Source of the DNA: Spongilla lacustris
Lineage: Eukaryota; Porifera; Demospongiae; Spongillida; Spongillidae
DNA: 64,000 nt
Direction of reading: 5' to 3'
Assembly (NCBI GenBank): GCA_949361645.1
Contig: OX442423.1
Span: 4,559,005 to 4,623,004, forward strand
A model generated the notes under the pieces. The model had not been told where the DNA came from and searched no databases. It saw only the letters and a list, made by a program, of their open reading frames with translations. Shown one piece after another: positions 1 through 14,100 of this stretch; the stretch's first letter is position 1, and each line of letters starts with the position of its first letter. The position numbers and the translations under genes were made by a program.

Positions 1-168
1 TACTTATAAATATAAATGGTCGAAATCGTCATTCTTGCAGATGGTATTCCGTTTATTCAATGCTATTTTACTATACAAACAATTGATTTCATATGTAAAC
101 CACTAAAACCAATTAAATGTCACGTGTAGGCGTACCTTGCAAACAGAAGATATGTAGTTCCTGTTAAT

Positions 169-603
169 TTAATGCGTATACGTACCTTTGTCTCTCGCGC
201 GCGTGTGTAAAGTGCCTGCTGTGTGTGCATTGCATGGTGTGCCTGTTGTGCGTGCATTGCATGGTGTCGATTTCATGTCTCTTGATCCTGCGTACGTCGG
301 GTGAAACAAGTTATTCAATTTTCTTGTAGACATAGGCAAATCTATATATTGGTCTGATGTAGATGACTTCCACGTCACTACACATTTGCTGACATCCCCA
401 GCAGACATTCCGATCACAATACCATTAACTGGTTTGCTTAGATATCCGTTACCAAGCAATTCCTTGATTTCGGAAAACTTTGAAAGCCTAGCTTTGTTGT
501 TACGCAGGAGCCTATTGCTGGCCAGCCAGACGGCGTTGTCAAGTACAAATCTAATAGTACTTACAGCAGCCATTTTCGCATGTGATCTACATGTAAACCT
601 CAA
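169..603 (-). CDS. Hypothetical ORF or exon, unrecognised
   Basis: This is an open frame of 144 codons starting with Met. I do not recognise the product. The first 95 residues have an ordinary mixed composition (for example SKFSEIKELLGNGYLSKPVN). The last 40 are low complexity, with repeated TPCNAxTxGT, and come from a short GT-rich repeat at 205-270. A GTACGC donor-like site near 292 could end an exon before that repeat. A GTAAGT site also lies a few codons after the second Met, so the reading is ambiguous. There is no paralogue in the window and no domain signature. It could be the first exon of a gene running off the left edge, or a chance frame. Confidence 0.22.
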   Translation of the reverse strand: MRFTCRSHAKMAAVSTIRFVLDNAVWLASNRLLRNNKARLSKFSEIKELLGNGYLSKPVNGIVIGMSAGDVSKCVVTWKSSTSDQYIDLPMSTRKLNNLFHPTYAGSRDMKSTPCNARTTGTPCNAHTAGTLHTRARDKGTYTH

Positions 604-2193
604 GCCGCAGTGTTGTTACAGCCTTATACAACGAATATAATTAAGTACTAGGCAAGAGAACAGTGTCGCAAAAAGATGCTACAATATCCGGAATTAGTAT
701 ACAGTGCAGAAGATAACGGTTTTTAAAGTGGCAGGACTAGTTATATTAATAATCCTAATCACTTACCAAGTCATCGGGAAAATGATCATTGTAAGACACG
801 TAGCTTTGCGCAAACAAAAGTACAGTCGCGGTATTTTTTTAAAAAGAGGGGGTACTTTGTGCTTATATAACTTTACATTGAAACATATTTGTGACATGTA
901 ATTTGGTACTTCTCTTGGGAAAAGGTAGATAAATATTCAGTGCAAATATTGATATTCCACTGGTCGCTATTTGTTAGTAAATCGAGCTTAAATGAAACCA
1001 AAATTTTATTCGGGGTTAACCCCGTACCTGTCAGGTAAACCCCGGACCGCAAGACAATTAATAGAGTATTTTCCGTATATGATATGTACTGTTATTTTAA
1101 TCACACATTGAAACTAAGTTCAGCTGAAAACAGTTCTTCTTGCCTAATATAAGGTTTCACAAGTGTGAAACTGGCAAATGGAACTCATGAGTAAATCAGT
1201 TTGGCTCTCCTCTTCATAACGTTAAGGATGATCTTTTCAGTGGACAGCAAACAATCACAGGGAAAACTTTCCAGGCACCCAGGAAAATACTTTGGAATGA
1301 CTTGATTTCAATGGTGAACCCTGTAAAAACTTCACAAGAATCATGGAGAAAGCAAAAGTCATATCTTATTGCAGCAATCTCAATTTCCTTGAATGTGGCA
1401 CCACCTATCATAATGTATTAAAAGAGACAATTGCACTCTAGAAAGGGAGCACATTTAAAATAGCTGAGTAGTATTTTAGGCAGGATTGGAAGATCTTGCG
1501 TTTTCTGTATGTCCTGATATCAATTGGGTCTGGGCACGAGACTAGGCTGGTATGATATATGGCTAATGGAAATTAAAATTCTCTCACCAGCTCAAGTTCA
1601 GACACTATGTGATATCATTTTGTTTAACAAATTTTTCGTACATGACACTTAATGCGGTTTTATGGATTACAACTATACAGGCAGAATGCTCAATGTTAGA
1701 ATCGGGCTTCAGAGTTTACAAGATCAAATTCCTACATGGTCCCCCCCCCCCCCTCCTCCCAATTATTGGAGCCGAGAATACATAGTCCTGGGGCCTGAGT
1801 CAGCTCTTGATGGCCGTGTACTAGGGCGCAAGAAAAAAAGGCATTTTTAATGAACTGTTTTGTGCCAGATCACAATACTACGTCTAATATAGCATTTGTC
1901 TTTCTCCCCCCCCCCCCCCCCCCCCCCCCCCAAGAAAATAATATATTACTATAACGAGCTAATATACTGTTCTTTCTCAGTGTGAAGACTAACGTTCATA
2001 CCCCTGGTATGCGCACCATAACCTTTATGGTCACAATAGCATATGCACAATTTAAAAATAAGCATTGTGTTCCCTCCTGCCTGTATTCAAAGTGCACTGG
2101 TGCAGTTTCCTTTTCATAACAAAACAAACTACATAGTAGTACTGCAAAACACAGATTTGTGCGAACTACCTAAAATGCAGCCATATATAATGT
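604..2193. other. Intergenic stretch, no gene seen
   Basis: This is AT-rich sequence 3' of the minus-strand P450. It contains poly-C runs at about 1741-1752 and 1907-1931 and a copy of the short dispersed motif TGGGTCTGGGCACGAGACT near 1526-1544. Short ORFs here have no recognisable content and lack splice-consistent neighbours. Confidence 0.4.
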
Positions 2194-5100
2194 TCACAAA
2201 GAAGATGCTCTTGACACCACACCAATATGGACTCCATTCATTGGAGATAGTGTAATGCCTAATGCAGTCTTCAGTGGAATCTGCAATCAGAACAGCAATA
2301 ATATCAATCAATCATCTACATGTAATACTATCAAATAAATAAATAATTATCTACATGTAAACTATCAAATAAAAAGAAATATGTTACAGACCTTACAGAC
2401 CTGTACGTGGTTCCACCATGCTTTAATTTTAATGAACCAATTAACAATTGAAATCCTATGCTTGGTTTCAGCTTGCTATCTTATTATGATGCATTGCAGT
2501 TGGTTTGCATGGCTATCAGATATGCACATGTACTGGCTGTGTGTGCTAAACACTGCAGGCCCTTCCCAGTTAAATTTTTGGTCCTCAAAATCACTTCCAT
2601 TACATAAACATATTGAATTAAGGAATTTCACATGAGTTCATGCCGACAGTGAAGTGAAATATTTGATATGCAGATATAGAGAATTAATGAAATCTGATTT
2701 TTGTACAATGAACCACACCATCTATGTCTTTTGATACTTCTGTGTGGAGTACATTTTTTACTGCATGTAAAGCAATGCTCAAGAAAAGACGTGTGCTGTC
2801 TACACAATAAAAAGGTAATGGTGTGTATTCAATGCAAATTCATCACACCAACTGATGACAACACTCTTTCAACTTTAACACAACCTGCCATCATTAAGCT
2901 GCCATGATCGGGAATACAATTGCCACCTGGTACATCAGCTTAGGAGGACTAACTCTTCTTTTTGGACGTGTACATGTACTTGCACACAACCACTGATGTA
3001 TGGACACTTCTTCTCACCTCAGTGTCTGGGGTCTGGACAAACTTGTAGTCCTTGAGTATGGTGGCCAGCGCCATCTTTGCCTCCATCAGAGCAAACCTCA
3101 TGCCAATGCAGTTACGAGGCCCCCACCCAAAAGGCATGTGACAAAGCTGAGGGCGTTTGCTTTTCTCTTCAGGAGTGAAACTGAAACAAATCGCAAAAAC
3201 AAATTGAAAGTGGCAACAGTGCACTGGGGTGAAGTATAACATACCGTTCAGGTCTGAACTCTTCAGGATTCTCCCAGAATACCTTACTGTGATGTAGCAC
3301 AACGATGGGAATAAGCACTCTCATTCCTTTGGGAATCACAAGGTCATCTTTCACTTTGACACTTCTTGATGCAAGCCTATATGTTCTGATGGGAAGATAT
3401 TTGGAAAGTGAAGAGGATCCAAGCAGTCAATAAAGATGGTTTAAAAAGCAACAAAAACAAGCACGTTGTAGTTTATACAAACATGCACCCATAGTACGCA
3501 TAAAGATGCACATCATGCATGTAGATCATAGAAACGTCCATACAATTATTAATAAACAGTGTACAGATGTAAATTTTAAATGCAATCAAAGCCTAGATCC
3601 ACGTGCCATCCCAGAACAACACAACATTTGTAATTTTGTACTTACACTGGACCTTAAGCTAATTTGAATACCTTCATCATGAGTTAGGAGTAAGCAATTA
3701 TAAGGAAGTAAGTGTATCATATACAGGGCCGTCGCCGCCAGTCTGGTTGCACGGTTTTAACCGGACCACTTTAAAAATAATGATTCTTATCAACAAAATA
3801 CCCTCTAACGCGTACAATCCGAAATGTGTCAGCGGCTGGGGCAGGGTCTGAGGCGCTCTTACAGCGCTCCCAATTTCCCCGGCATCAGTGTACTTACACT
3901 GCAAAAACAAAAGTGTGACGGTCACCCATTTTGTGATAATTATCTGTCACACCATTTCTTGTAACTTTAATAAGTATACACATATACGTTTAGTTGCTAC
4001 AAAGTAGTTATGTCCCAGTCTCCCATCTGCCAAAGAATTCCATTATTTGGATGACTTCTCTAATCACTTTAGTAGTACTCACATGCAGAACAGGAATAGT
4101 CTGGGGACCAGACCATATATGAGAATATTCTCTTATATGGTCTGGTCCCCAGACTAGAACAGGAATGTGTGTGTAGCCCACACAGTAAAATGCCAAGCAG
4201 TTCACTCACTATAGTACTTCCTCAACGATATACTCAGCATTTTTTGCTCCACTGCACAACCGCACTTACACTCTCACATGTGTTCAAGCAACTTTATGAC
4301 TGTACGAGCGCTATAGCAGGGGCGGATTTAGGGGGGGGGGGGGGGGGGGGGGAAGGGGGTCCGGACCCCCCTTTCCCTTATGAAGAATGATGTAATGCAT
4401 ACTGTAATCTATGCAGCATTCTGGATGTTACCGTCCTTGGATTTGCAAGCTTGCACATTGTTCTAGCCAAGCGGGGTCTATATCGATCTAATAAATCCTC
4501 CTATTAACGAAATTTAATTTGCATGTGTGGTTAATTAGTATTTAATTGCGCGATCGATCCAATGTGCAGGAATTGAGGTAAGCGATCAAAAGACGTGAAT
4601 GGGATGGATCTCAGATTCTTTTCCTCAGAAAACAGGTAGCTATAGAGCTAAACAAACAAAAAATACTAATACTATTAATATAGTAAAACATACACGAGTT
4701 GTTTATAGACCGACATGTTGCTGGTGCATGGCCATGTGCACGCTTCGGTCACAAATTCACAAAAGCTTTGCATCACGAATTTAATTGCTGAGTAGTAGGA
4801 ACCATAGCATTGTGAAGAATGAAGAGTTTTCTCGAATTCTCGTCGCTATCCATGGATGCAGGCTCTAGTTAGTAATCTGGATATCACGTGATGTATGTAT
4901 TGGATAACACTGTGAATTTCATGCTAAATAAATGCAAAAGCAAAAAAGCGGTTGGGGGAGCTATCAGCGCTCCCCCAGACCCCCTTGCAGTCACAGAAGG
5001 GGCACGCACCCTCCCCCAGACCCCCTTGCTGTCCACCCTCCCCCAGTTGTGAATATATTTACCAGACCCCCCTTTCCCAAAATCCTGGATCTGCCCCTGT

Positions 5101-8100
5101 ATAGGTCATTTCGTTTCAATTCAGAACCAGGATTGGGTGAATCCCGGTCACTGTATCCTAGGATATGGTGACCCGGTCCCTCCTATCCCGGTGTTAGTAA
5201 TCAGTATTAAAACTTACCTGGACCGTAACCCTAACCCTAACCCTTGTAAACTTACCCGAAACCCTAACCCTAACCCTAACCCTAATCGCTAACCCAGTGG
5301 CTTCGCTTGAATCCAGCTTATGGACGCCCGCTATTCAGGAAATTGGGTGAAAGTCGTATCTGTGTAACCACCCTTATGGGTGCCCGCTAATCACAATAGA
5401 GGGTGAATCAAGCTCCCCTGAAAAAAAGTAACTATATATATATGCATTTAGATACTTGCAGCTCATTGTCTTACGAACTATAGTCTAATGAACTATACTC
5501 ATTGTACCCGGTCCCTTTACTCCCTCCTGTCCCGGTGTTAGTAATCAGTATCGTTTCCGATAAAAAGGACCTAGCACATATTATAAAAATGTTATAAAAA
5601 TGGCATTACTTTTGAATTGCTATAACTTTAGAACGGTTTAATGTCTATTGTCCTGAATGTCCCCCGGAGGTACAATTGTATACCCGGGTGGACAGCAAAA
5701 AAGGCTTTTGCCGTTCAGTCACGAAAGGGACCTATGTCATTTAACGGTACTAGCTTATAGTGCAAGTCTTTTCAGGATTGGGCCGAGATAAACAAGGCTT
5801 AAATCCATTTGGTACATGTAGGACGAGCTGTGCTAGCGGACCTATTCATTATGCTCCGTGCGGATCGGTCGGAGCGTAATGGATAGGTCCGCTAGCATGG
5901 GTCATTTTACGAGTACCAAAAGGATTTAAGCCTTACTTATCTCGGCCCGATCCTGAAAAGACTTGTTCTGTAAGCCAGTACTGTTAAATGCCCCTTCCGT
6001 GATCGAACGGCAAAAACATTTTTTGCTGTCCACCCAGGTGTCCAATTGTACCCCCGGGTGGACATTCAGGACAATAGACATTAAGTTATCAACTTCCTAT
6101 TTTCGGCACTTCATACTACACCATTTCTGTATGGTAAAGTACATTTTGGGGTCTTGAACATGCTCCATGCCAGTATCGCAACTTCCAATACCCCGAGGGG
6201 TTCAAAGTCGCCATAACTTTTGGCAGGAATGCTCAAATCGCTTCAAATTCGGTTTGTACATAAAGAGGTTCATTAGTTATTGGATTGTTCTGTTCATTAA
6301 TTTTTATGTCATCCGTTACAGAGATACAGTTGAACAAACTACTTGCATGTTTTCCCGCTTGATTCACGCCAATGATATAACCACTTAGTCTGAGGACCAG
6401 ACCATATATGAGCATATTCTCATATATGGTCTGGTCCCCAGACTAATAACCACCGCCTCCCCATACATTGAGTGGGATGCGGTTTGCCCAAATCATTGGC
6501 GGGAATCGAGCGCGAAAACGTGCACGTAGTTTGTTAACTGTATCTCCGTAACGGATGACATAAAAATTAACGAACAGAGCAATCCAATAGCTAAGGGACC
6601 TCTATATGTAAAAACCGAATTTGGAGCGATTTGAGTATTCCTGTCAAAAGTTATGGCGAGTTTCAACCCCTTGGGGTATCGGACGTCGCGATACTGGCAT
6701 GGAGCATGTTCAAGACCCCAAAATGTACTTTACCATAGAGAAATAGTGTAGTATGAAGTGCCGAAAATAGAAAGTTGATAGATTTAACCGTTAGAAAGTT
6801 ATAGCAAATCAAACATAATGCCATTTTTATAACATTTTTTATAATATGCGCTAGGTCCCTTTTCTCGTAAACGATCCCACCCATATGTGTAAACTAAACC
6901 TGCATACGTACTGTACATATAAATGTACCATAGGAGATTATGATTAGGAAGGGGGTCATCATATCCCAGGATGGTATGACCCCCCCTCCCCGGTCATCAT
7001 TGTATCCTAGGATCCCCCGGTGACCCATGGTCACTGGATCCTAGGGATCCCAAGGATACCGCGCAACCGGGGGGGGGGGGGGGGGGGGGGGGGCGCACCG
7101 AAAAGGAGGGTCACCCAATCCTCCGACACCAGACCACTTCTATTATGGCGCCGACGGCCCTGATATAAGAGAAGTGCACAGTAAATGTCAATGACATTTA
7201 AGAGCTACAACAGGTAAGATACAGGTACAAGTATTTGTGAAGTTTACTGCTGTTGCAAGGCCGTAGACAAAGGGGGGCTTGGGGGGGCTTGAGCCCCCCC
7301 AAAATTTCCTTGAAAAAAAAATTAAAAATGTTAACCGTATCTCGTATAATTAGAATTAACCACTTACAGCTGTAATTCATTGATATCGGTCGATCTTGAG
7401 TTGTATACAGGGTGTACGACGACGTACTATGTCACTGTTGAAGTTCTTTAAGAAGCAAGGTAGCACATCGTCAAACGATCCATCGCACGATGATTTGCCA
7501 TGCACTAGCAGTAGCTGCAGCAACAACACGTGCAGCGTGGTGAATATTGAAGTGAGCCAAGAATGTGAAAGTACTAGTGATGCAGTTACTGATTTTACAT
7601 TACCGGCCCGTGTTTGAATTCTTCCTCCTACGCCCAACCAACCAAAAATAAACTTTCCAAAGAGCGTTTTTGGTGCACAACGGAGAGGATTCTCACCAAC
7701 ATGGTATGAAAATTATCCATGGTTGCATTACATTCTAGAGGAAGACGCCGTTCTCTGTTTCTATTGTGCTAGTGCTGTTCAACACAAAATGCCAATGACT
7801 GGCTATATGGATAGCTTATTTAGTCATACTGGTTTCACCAATTGGAAGAAAGCTGTTGATAGATTCAACAAACACGACCAATCTGCGTCACATCGAAATG
7901 CTGTTAGCATGGTTCTTGCAGCCTCTAAAGCTTCTATGGATGTAGGTTTACAAATGAGTAAAGATTATAAAGAAAAACAAGCTCAGAACCGCAAATGTCT
8001 GCTCGCAATTGTATCAACAGTTCGCTTTCTTGCACGTCAAGGGCTTCCTTTGCGTGGAGCATCTCGAGGCGATAGTTCTGGCAGTGGTGAGATAAACAGT

Positions 8101-11100
8101 AACTTTATGCAGCTCCTGCTTCTCAGAAAAGAAGAAATACCAGACCTTGATGCATGGCTTGAGAAGTCACAGGATCGATTTACAAGTCCCGATATTCAGA
8201 ACGAATTTTTGCAAATTATGGCTCTGACTGTACTTCGTGGTATTACTGAAAGGCTAACAGATAGATATTTCTCTATAATGGTTGATAAGACGACTGATAT
8301 ATCTAACGTTGAACAACTGGTGTTCTGCATTCGGTTTGTTGATGGTAAACTTAACTGCCATGAAGAATTCATTGGTTTGCACAGCATGGACTCTATCTCT
8401 GCAGACAGCATCATCCGAACAATAGAGGACATTTTGCTGAGGTTATCCCTTTCCCTTCAGAATTGTCAAGGACAGTGCTACGATGGGGCTAGTTCAATGG
8501 CAGGCTGTAAAACAGGTGTATCAACTACTATACTTCAAAAAGAGCATAGAGCTTTGTATACCCATTGCTATGGCCATGCTCTGAACTTAGCTGTTCAAGA
8601 TGCAGTAAAGGCAAATGTAATCCTCCGTGATACATTAGACACTATTGAAGAAATGACAAAGCTGATCAAAAAATCTCCGCGGCGGCATGTGATTCTTGAA
8701 AAGGTCAAAAATGACATTGCTTTAGATTCACCAGGCATACGACTGCTAGCTCCTACCCGTTGGACTGTTCGTGCTGCTGCTTTGACTTCAATTGCAGAGA
8801 ATTATGAAGCCCTGGGTGAAACTTGGATTCAGGCCAAAGAAGTGACCAAAGATAGTGAAGCCCGGGCTCGTATAGGTGGTGTAGCTAAACAAATGGAATC
8901 TTTCGACTTCTTTTTTGGAGTAGAATTGGGGCGTATTGTATTCAACATGGCAGACAACCTATCTAAAACATTGCAAGGCTCATCCGTGTCAGCTTGTGAT
9001 GGCCAAAGTGTTATGAGAATGACACTGACAACTCTTGAGACCATGAGATCAGATGAATCTTTCATTGCCTTCTGGAAATCCGTGAATAGGAAAAAACAAC
9101 ACTGTGGGATCGAAGAGCCAACTCTTCGTCGCCAGCGAAAGGTACCTAGGAAATTGGAAGTGGGATCCTCAATTCCAGAGATGCAAACATCAATTGAAGA
9201 CATTTACAGGAAGACATACTACGAGGTCTTAGATCATGTAATAAACGCAATAACGCAACGCTTTGATCAAGATGGCTATAAGGTGCTGTGCAAATTGGAA
9301 GAATTGCTGTGTAATGCTAATTCTAAATTAGAAGACTACGGTGATGTTTTGCAGTTGTATGCTGACGACTTTCACCAAGAACGTTTGGCTACACAGCTTT
9401 CCATCCTCCATTCTAATGTTGGACTTGAGGTATGGGATCTGAATGGAGGTGCCAAACTAAAAGGTATTGTGACATTCCTCCAGTCTCTTAATTCAGTAGA
9501 GAGTGAGTTATACACCGAAGTCATCAAGCTGACAAAAATAATTCTAGTGATGCCTGCTACCAATGCAACCAGTGAAAGGTCATTCAGTGCCCTTCGACGC
9601 TTGAAGACATGGCTCCGGAGTACTATGAATCAAGCAAGACTGAACTGGTGCATGATACTGCATATTCACCAAGATCAAACGGATCTGCTTGATATTCAAA
9701 GTGTAGCCAACGAATTTGTGGGTCGTAATGCCAGCCGTCAGAGTATGTTTGGAGTTTTTGTTTGATTTAGTTTGTATGGCTGAAGACTTGTAAATGTTGT
9801 AAATTACATGCACGCACACATGTATGCAATTTTGATTCTTGTATAAGTTGTATCATTATACTAACTAAAATATATAACAATAGCATTCGTTGCTATACCG
9901 TATATAAGTTCATTATAACCGGGTCAATTTCTGCATTCAATGTTAATAACAAATAAGGAAAAAGATAAAGCGGCTCGGGCTTCGCCCCAGACCCCATTGG
10001 GGGAGCTTACAGCGCTCCCCCAAACCCCCTTTCTGGTAGCAGGAGGGGGCACGCCCCCTCCCGCACCCACCCCCAGTCATTAAGCCCCCCCAAACTTTGA
10101 AACTTGTCTACGGCCATGTGTTATGCCAACATTTGTTATGAAGTAACATTTTTGATCACACATATAATTCTTCAAGCACTATCAGACAACTGATTGAAAA
10201 CCTTATGAGTAGACATATTTGGGGAGAGCCAGAATGCAACCCCCCCCCCCCCCCCCACCCCAGCCACATTAACAATTTTAGCTCTGACTTCACCACTGTA
10301 CCTTGCTCCTGGAGGATACAGCCTTAGCGATTCCTGCAGCACCATATCCACATATTGTACCTCACGACTGGCATCTGATACTGATGCATCCTGTGTGCAC
10401 AGCAGAACATGTAGCGTAGACAGGCCATACAGAGGCATGTATGGTAGGCAAGACATACAGTGTATCATAGAGAGGCATGTCACAACATAGGCAGGCCATG
10501 TACCATACAGAGAACAGGGCAAAAAGTATTATGGGCAAGTCAGTGTTACTCCACAATATATCTACAACATTCTATTCAACATATTTCAGACATCCCCCTA
10601 GTAAATGATGGCAATACTGGTTCATATCTCCAGTTTTTTATATAAGACACACATACTATCAACATACACAAGTGTAAACTACATGTACATATAAATCTTT
10701 CATTACTGTAACAGGATCTGATTTGATTTGGCCAACTTGATCACAAACCCTTAGCTAGTTACCAACAGTTAATTATGCCTTATGAATTGTAGTGGTTCCC
10801 TGTATGGTCGCTTTAAACTTGCAGGTCCCTTACCGGATGCTGTTGGTGGTAGAGATCTATTTCATCACACAGCTTGTCCTGCACTTCTGGGTTGGTAGCC
10901 AGGAGGTAGGCAGTGAAGGCCAGAGTATTGGCTGTGGTCTCATATCCAGCAAGCAAAAATGTTGTGCAATAAGATGCAATCTCCCCATTAGTTAGAGGCC
11001 TTCGTTGTGTTGTCGACTGATCACGGTACTCAACATCTTCTTCCTCTTCCTCTGTGCCTGCATCGATCATCAACTGCAAAAAGTCCTTGCGCTGCAAAAA

Positions 11101-14100
11101 ATGGAACAAAAACAAACAGAAGTACACATTTATTAAATAATATTCTGCAAGACCACAGCTCAGTTTTCAATTAATGCAATATCAATTCAATGCACTATAA
11201 GAAGATAGATTACATGTGCAAATTTATAAATATTATAGACCTATATATAGTTAATTTGCTAAATAATGTAGATCCATAATATCTTGTTTCCTTTACAATT
11301 TGCTCCTTACAAATCCTACATCACAAATTTAAATTATTTATTTTATATTCTATTTCCCTCATTTTAATTTAACCAGAGTGTATCAGGGAGCGAGCGTAAA
11401 GGTACCAAATATAGTTTTAGTGACACTAACACCTTTCCTGTTACTCCAGACTCCATCCAACCATATGCATTAGTGTGTCTTTTGCCTTCGTAGCTTGTCT
11501 GCCTTGCACCGATACTTTGTTATGAAGCTTTGTAGTGGGATAAGATACTGTGCTGGTTCTTTTTGGCATTGAAAAGTGAGTGCCAGCAGCTTCTCGAGAA
11601 GCCATTCTTAGCCCTTTGCATGAGGTAACCGTAGGAGGTAATGTTATTGACAGTTGCCAGTTTAACTGAGCACTCGTCGATTATAGATTAAGCATATACA
11701 TGTATGTACCCAATGAAGAATACAAAACTAAATTAATAAAGAGAGTTGGTGATAGTAGGTTCTATGTACAGTTTGAAGTGTCATGGTTCTCGGTTGCAAG
11801 TACTGTATGTAGGTCATGTTTTGTAATGACTTCATAATTCGAGTCAAATCCTGTATGGTAGTTGCAAGTTGCAACTACCAATGGTGATCTACTAAATTAC
11901 AATCTAATTATTGTGCAATCATTTTTTTTCAATGTACAAATACATTCGTTTGCTATAATCAAGGATAATGGAGTGCACAAAAAGCTTGGACCCCCACCAT
12001 GCCATTGCCACACCCATTGAATAAAATACATCAAATAGTACATTTCAAATAGAAGGTGTACAAAGTCATTCTGCATAGCCAAGGCTACATCACTTATAAT
12101 GGCCGGCATACATGTACATGGGGCAACTTCTGATCGCCTTATCGGCATATCATCCTTCTGTCGACTTGTCGCTCCGAATTAGAAAGGCTTTCTATTTTCT
12201 GGCAACAAATCGCTCGACTGCAAGCGACAAATCGTTATCTAAGCTATGTCACTGTTCTTGAAGCTGTTTGACTACAAAATCCAACAATTGTGATAAGTTG
12301 CCAGAAAAGTCGCCCAGAAGTAGGCCTTAAAGTATGATTTGTGCATACAAACATAAGATCGTGTATAACTATGAGTACGATTTCTCATCACAGCTAGGAT
12401 GGGAATAGAATTTAATTCTTAACCCTTCCCAACTCATTATTGTCCTAATTGTAATTTTCTTACATACATTTATAGCTATGGTAGTGATTGGACTTTTTTT
12501 AATTAAGCTAAACATACTGCCATGTTAAAAACATGGATAGAATATTTTTTGTTAATGTTTAATATACAGCTTGTCGTCCTTATTTAAGCATGGTTAGCGT
12601 CATTAATTAAGGACACACTTTTTGAACATGAAGAAGAGTAACTAAGAGCAGCTTATATCATTTTCCGAAGTTTTCACGTTTGATGATATAAAAGCTAGTT
12701 GATACTGATTTAACAACTCACTCCCGGTCATTTTTTCAACAATTACTTTGATGCAGCATATTTACAGAATTATACTGAACGACAAACTATGTATTGTGTA
12801 CTAAAAACTTATAATTTCAGAAAGCTGGATGATTAAGCATCATATGTACTTTAGTTCTTATGTGTTGGATATCAGGCATGTGGTTTATATATTATCCGCA
12901 ATTGAGCTCTGATAGAATTTCATGAATTTAAAATATTTAATTGATTTGTACTGATCATTGGCATTGCAACTGTCCACTTGCAGTACAAGACAATTCCATG
13001 GTACTGCTTTGCCATTCAAATGTTACTGATTCCAACTTGACACCTTCGATTTCCCTATAACAATTTGAGGGAGATCACTGTGACAAAATTAACTTAGTCA
13101 TGTGACCAATTTTACTTTCAATCAAAGAAAACTTATAGCCACTAAGCTGTTGCCATTGTTTTTATACTTCAACATCGTCCTTATTTAAGGACCCTATGTC
13201 CCTTAAATAAGGATGTATGGAGATTAAATGTTAAGCTTGCCAGTGATTTAAGGCTCGAAGTGTTCCTGTTTCACTCATCGTAAAGTAACTTTTTGAGAAC
13301 CACCCCCCCACCCCCACCTCAACTTTTAGAATGCTCTCATGAAGCTCTATAATTTGGGTGGGGGTGGGGGGGTGGGGGGGGGCAGGCAATAATAATGTAT
13401 TGAGAAATCATTTTCAAGGTCAGGCACTTAATGCAATCCGTTTCACAGTAGTAGCATTTAATCGAATTTGGAGGATCTTACCTAAAAAGTTGAAATACTC
13501 TAGCAATATACATATATACCACTCAGAGCAAACCATTTTAACTCAAACAACATAGCTGCTCTGAGAAAAGAAACATATAGATGTGCAAAATAACAACTGA
13601 ACTTTGCAACAAACATAAATGTTGATGTCTGCTGTCGATTAACCCCCATTCACTCAAACTTTAAGGGATACATGTACACATCTCATAGTTGTATCTATTG
13701 CCAGTATTGGTTATAGGGTATGGCTTGCACCACTAACTGCACGACAGGATATTTTTATTATTCATTTACAACACGATGTTAACAACAAAGACAAGATTCT
13801 AGAGACCATATATAAACAATTTAATCATGAATAACTTCACAACGGTAAATCATTTCACGGTGCATAAGAATCAAATTAATGATTGACCGCACGCCTACAT
13901 GTATAGGCGTTCCATTGTGACTTCTGGTCCTCGCATGAAATGGTGTATAAAACTTTCAACTCGAAAAATGTTACACTAAGAACATTAGGCTTCATTTTAC
14001 CTTCGCTTTGGAGATCGTTCAACCATTGGCTCTGTAGATGCCCGATTGAGTTGGAGGAGTGTTTAAAAATTGCCCACGATCATGATGACCAAGAGCATAA

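Larger units (their letters stand above)
5550..6875. mobile_element. Foldback element with two nested insertions
   Basis: The long arms are inverted copies of each other. ATCGTTTCCGATAAAAAGGACC at the left matches the inverse of the right end near 6850-6875. The blocks around 6085-6380 and 6450-6780 also mirror each other, including AACAAACTACxTGCATGTTTTC. The TTAA MITE (5642-6080) and a 58-bp palindrome (6387-6444) interrupt it. A related copy without those insertions is at 24905-25470. No coding frame was found. Confidence 0.65.
3724..7162. mobile_element. Composite TIR element with ATATA duplication
   Basis: The left end reads CAGGGCCGTCGCCGCC and the right end is the inverse of CAGGGCCGTCGGCGCC. 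The direct repeat ATATA flanks both (3719-3723 and 7163-7167), so the target duplication is 5 bp. No transposase frame is visible inside. The interior is a stack of later insertions (4098-4155, 4317-5099, 5550-6875 and those nested in it) plus telomere-like repeats and a poly-G run near 7071-7093. It lies in intron 11 of the minus P450. The shared CAGGG start and 5-bp duplication place it with the other elements of that type in the window. Confidence 0.6.

Noticed and set aside
4098..4155. Rho-independent terminator
   Set aside because: The perfect hairpin has no U tract, the genome is eukaryotic and it has direct flanking repeats.
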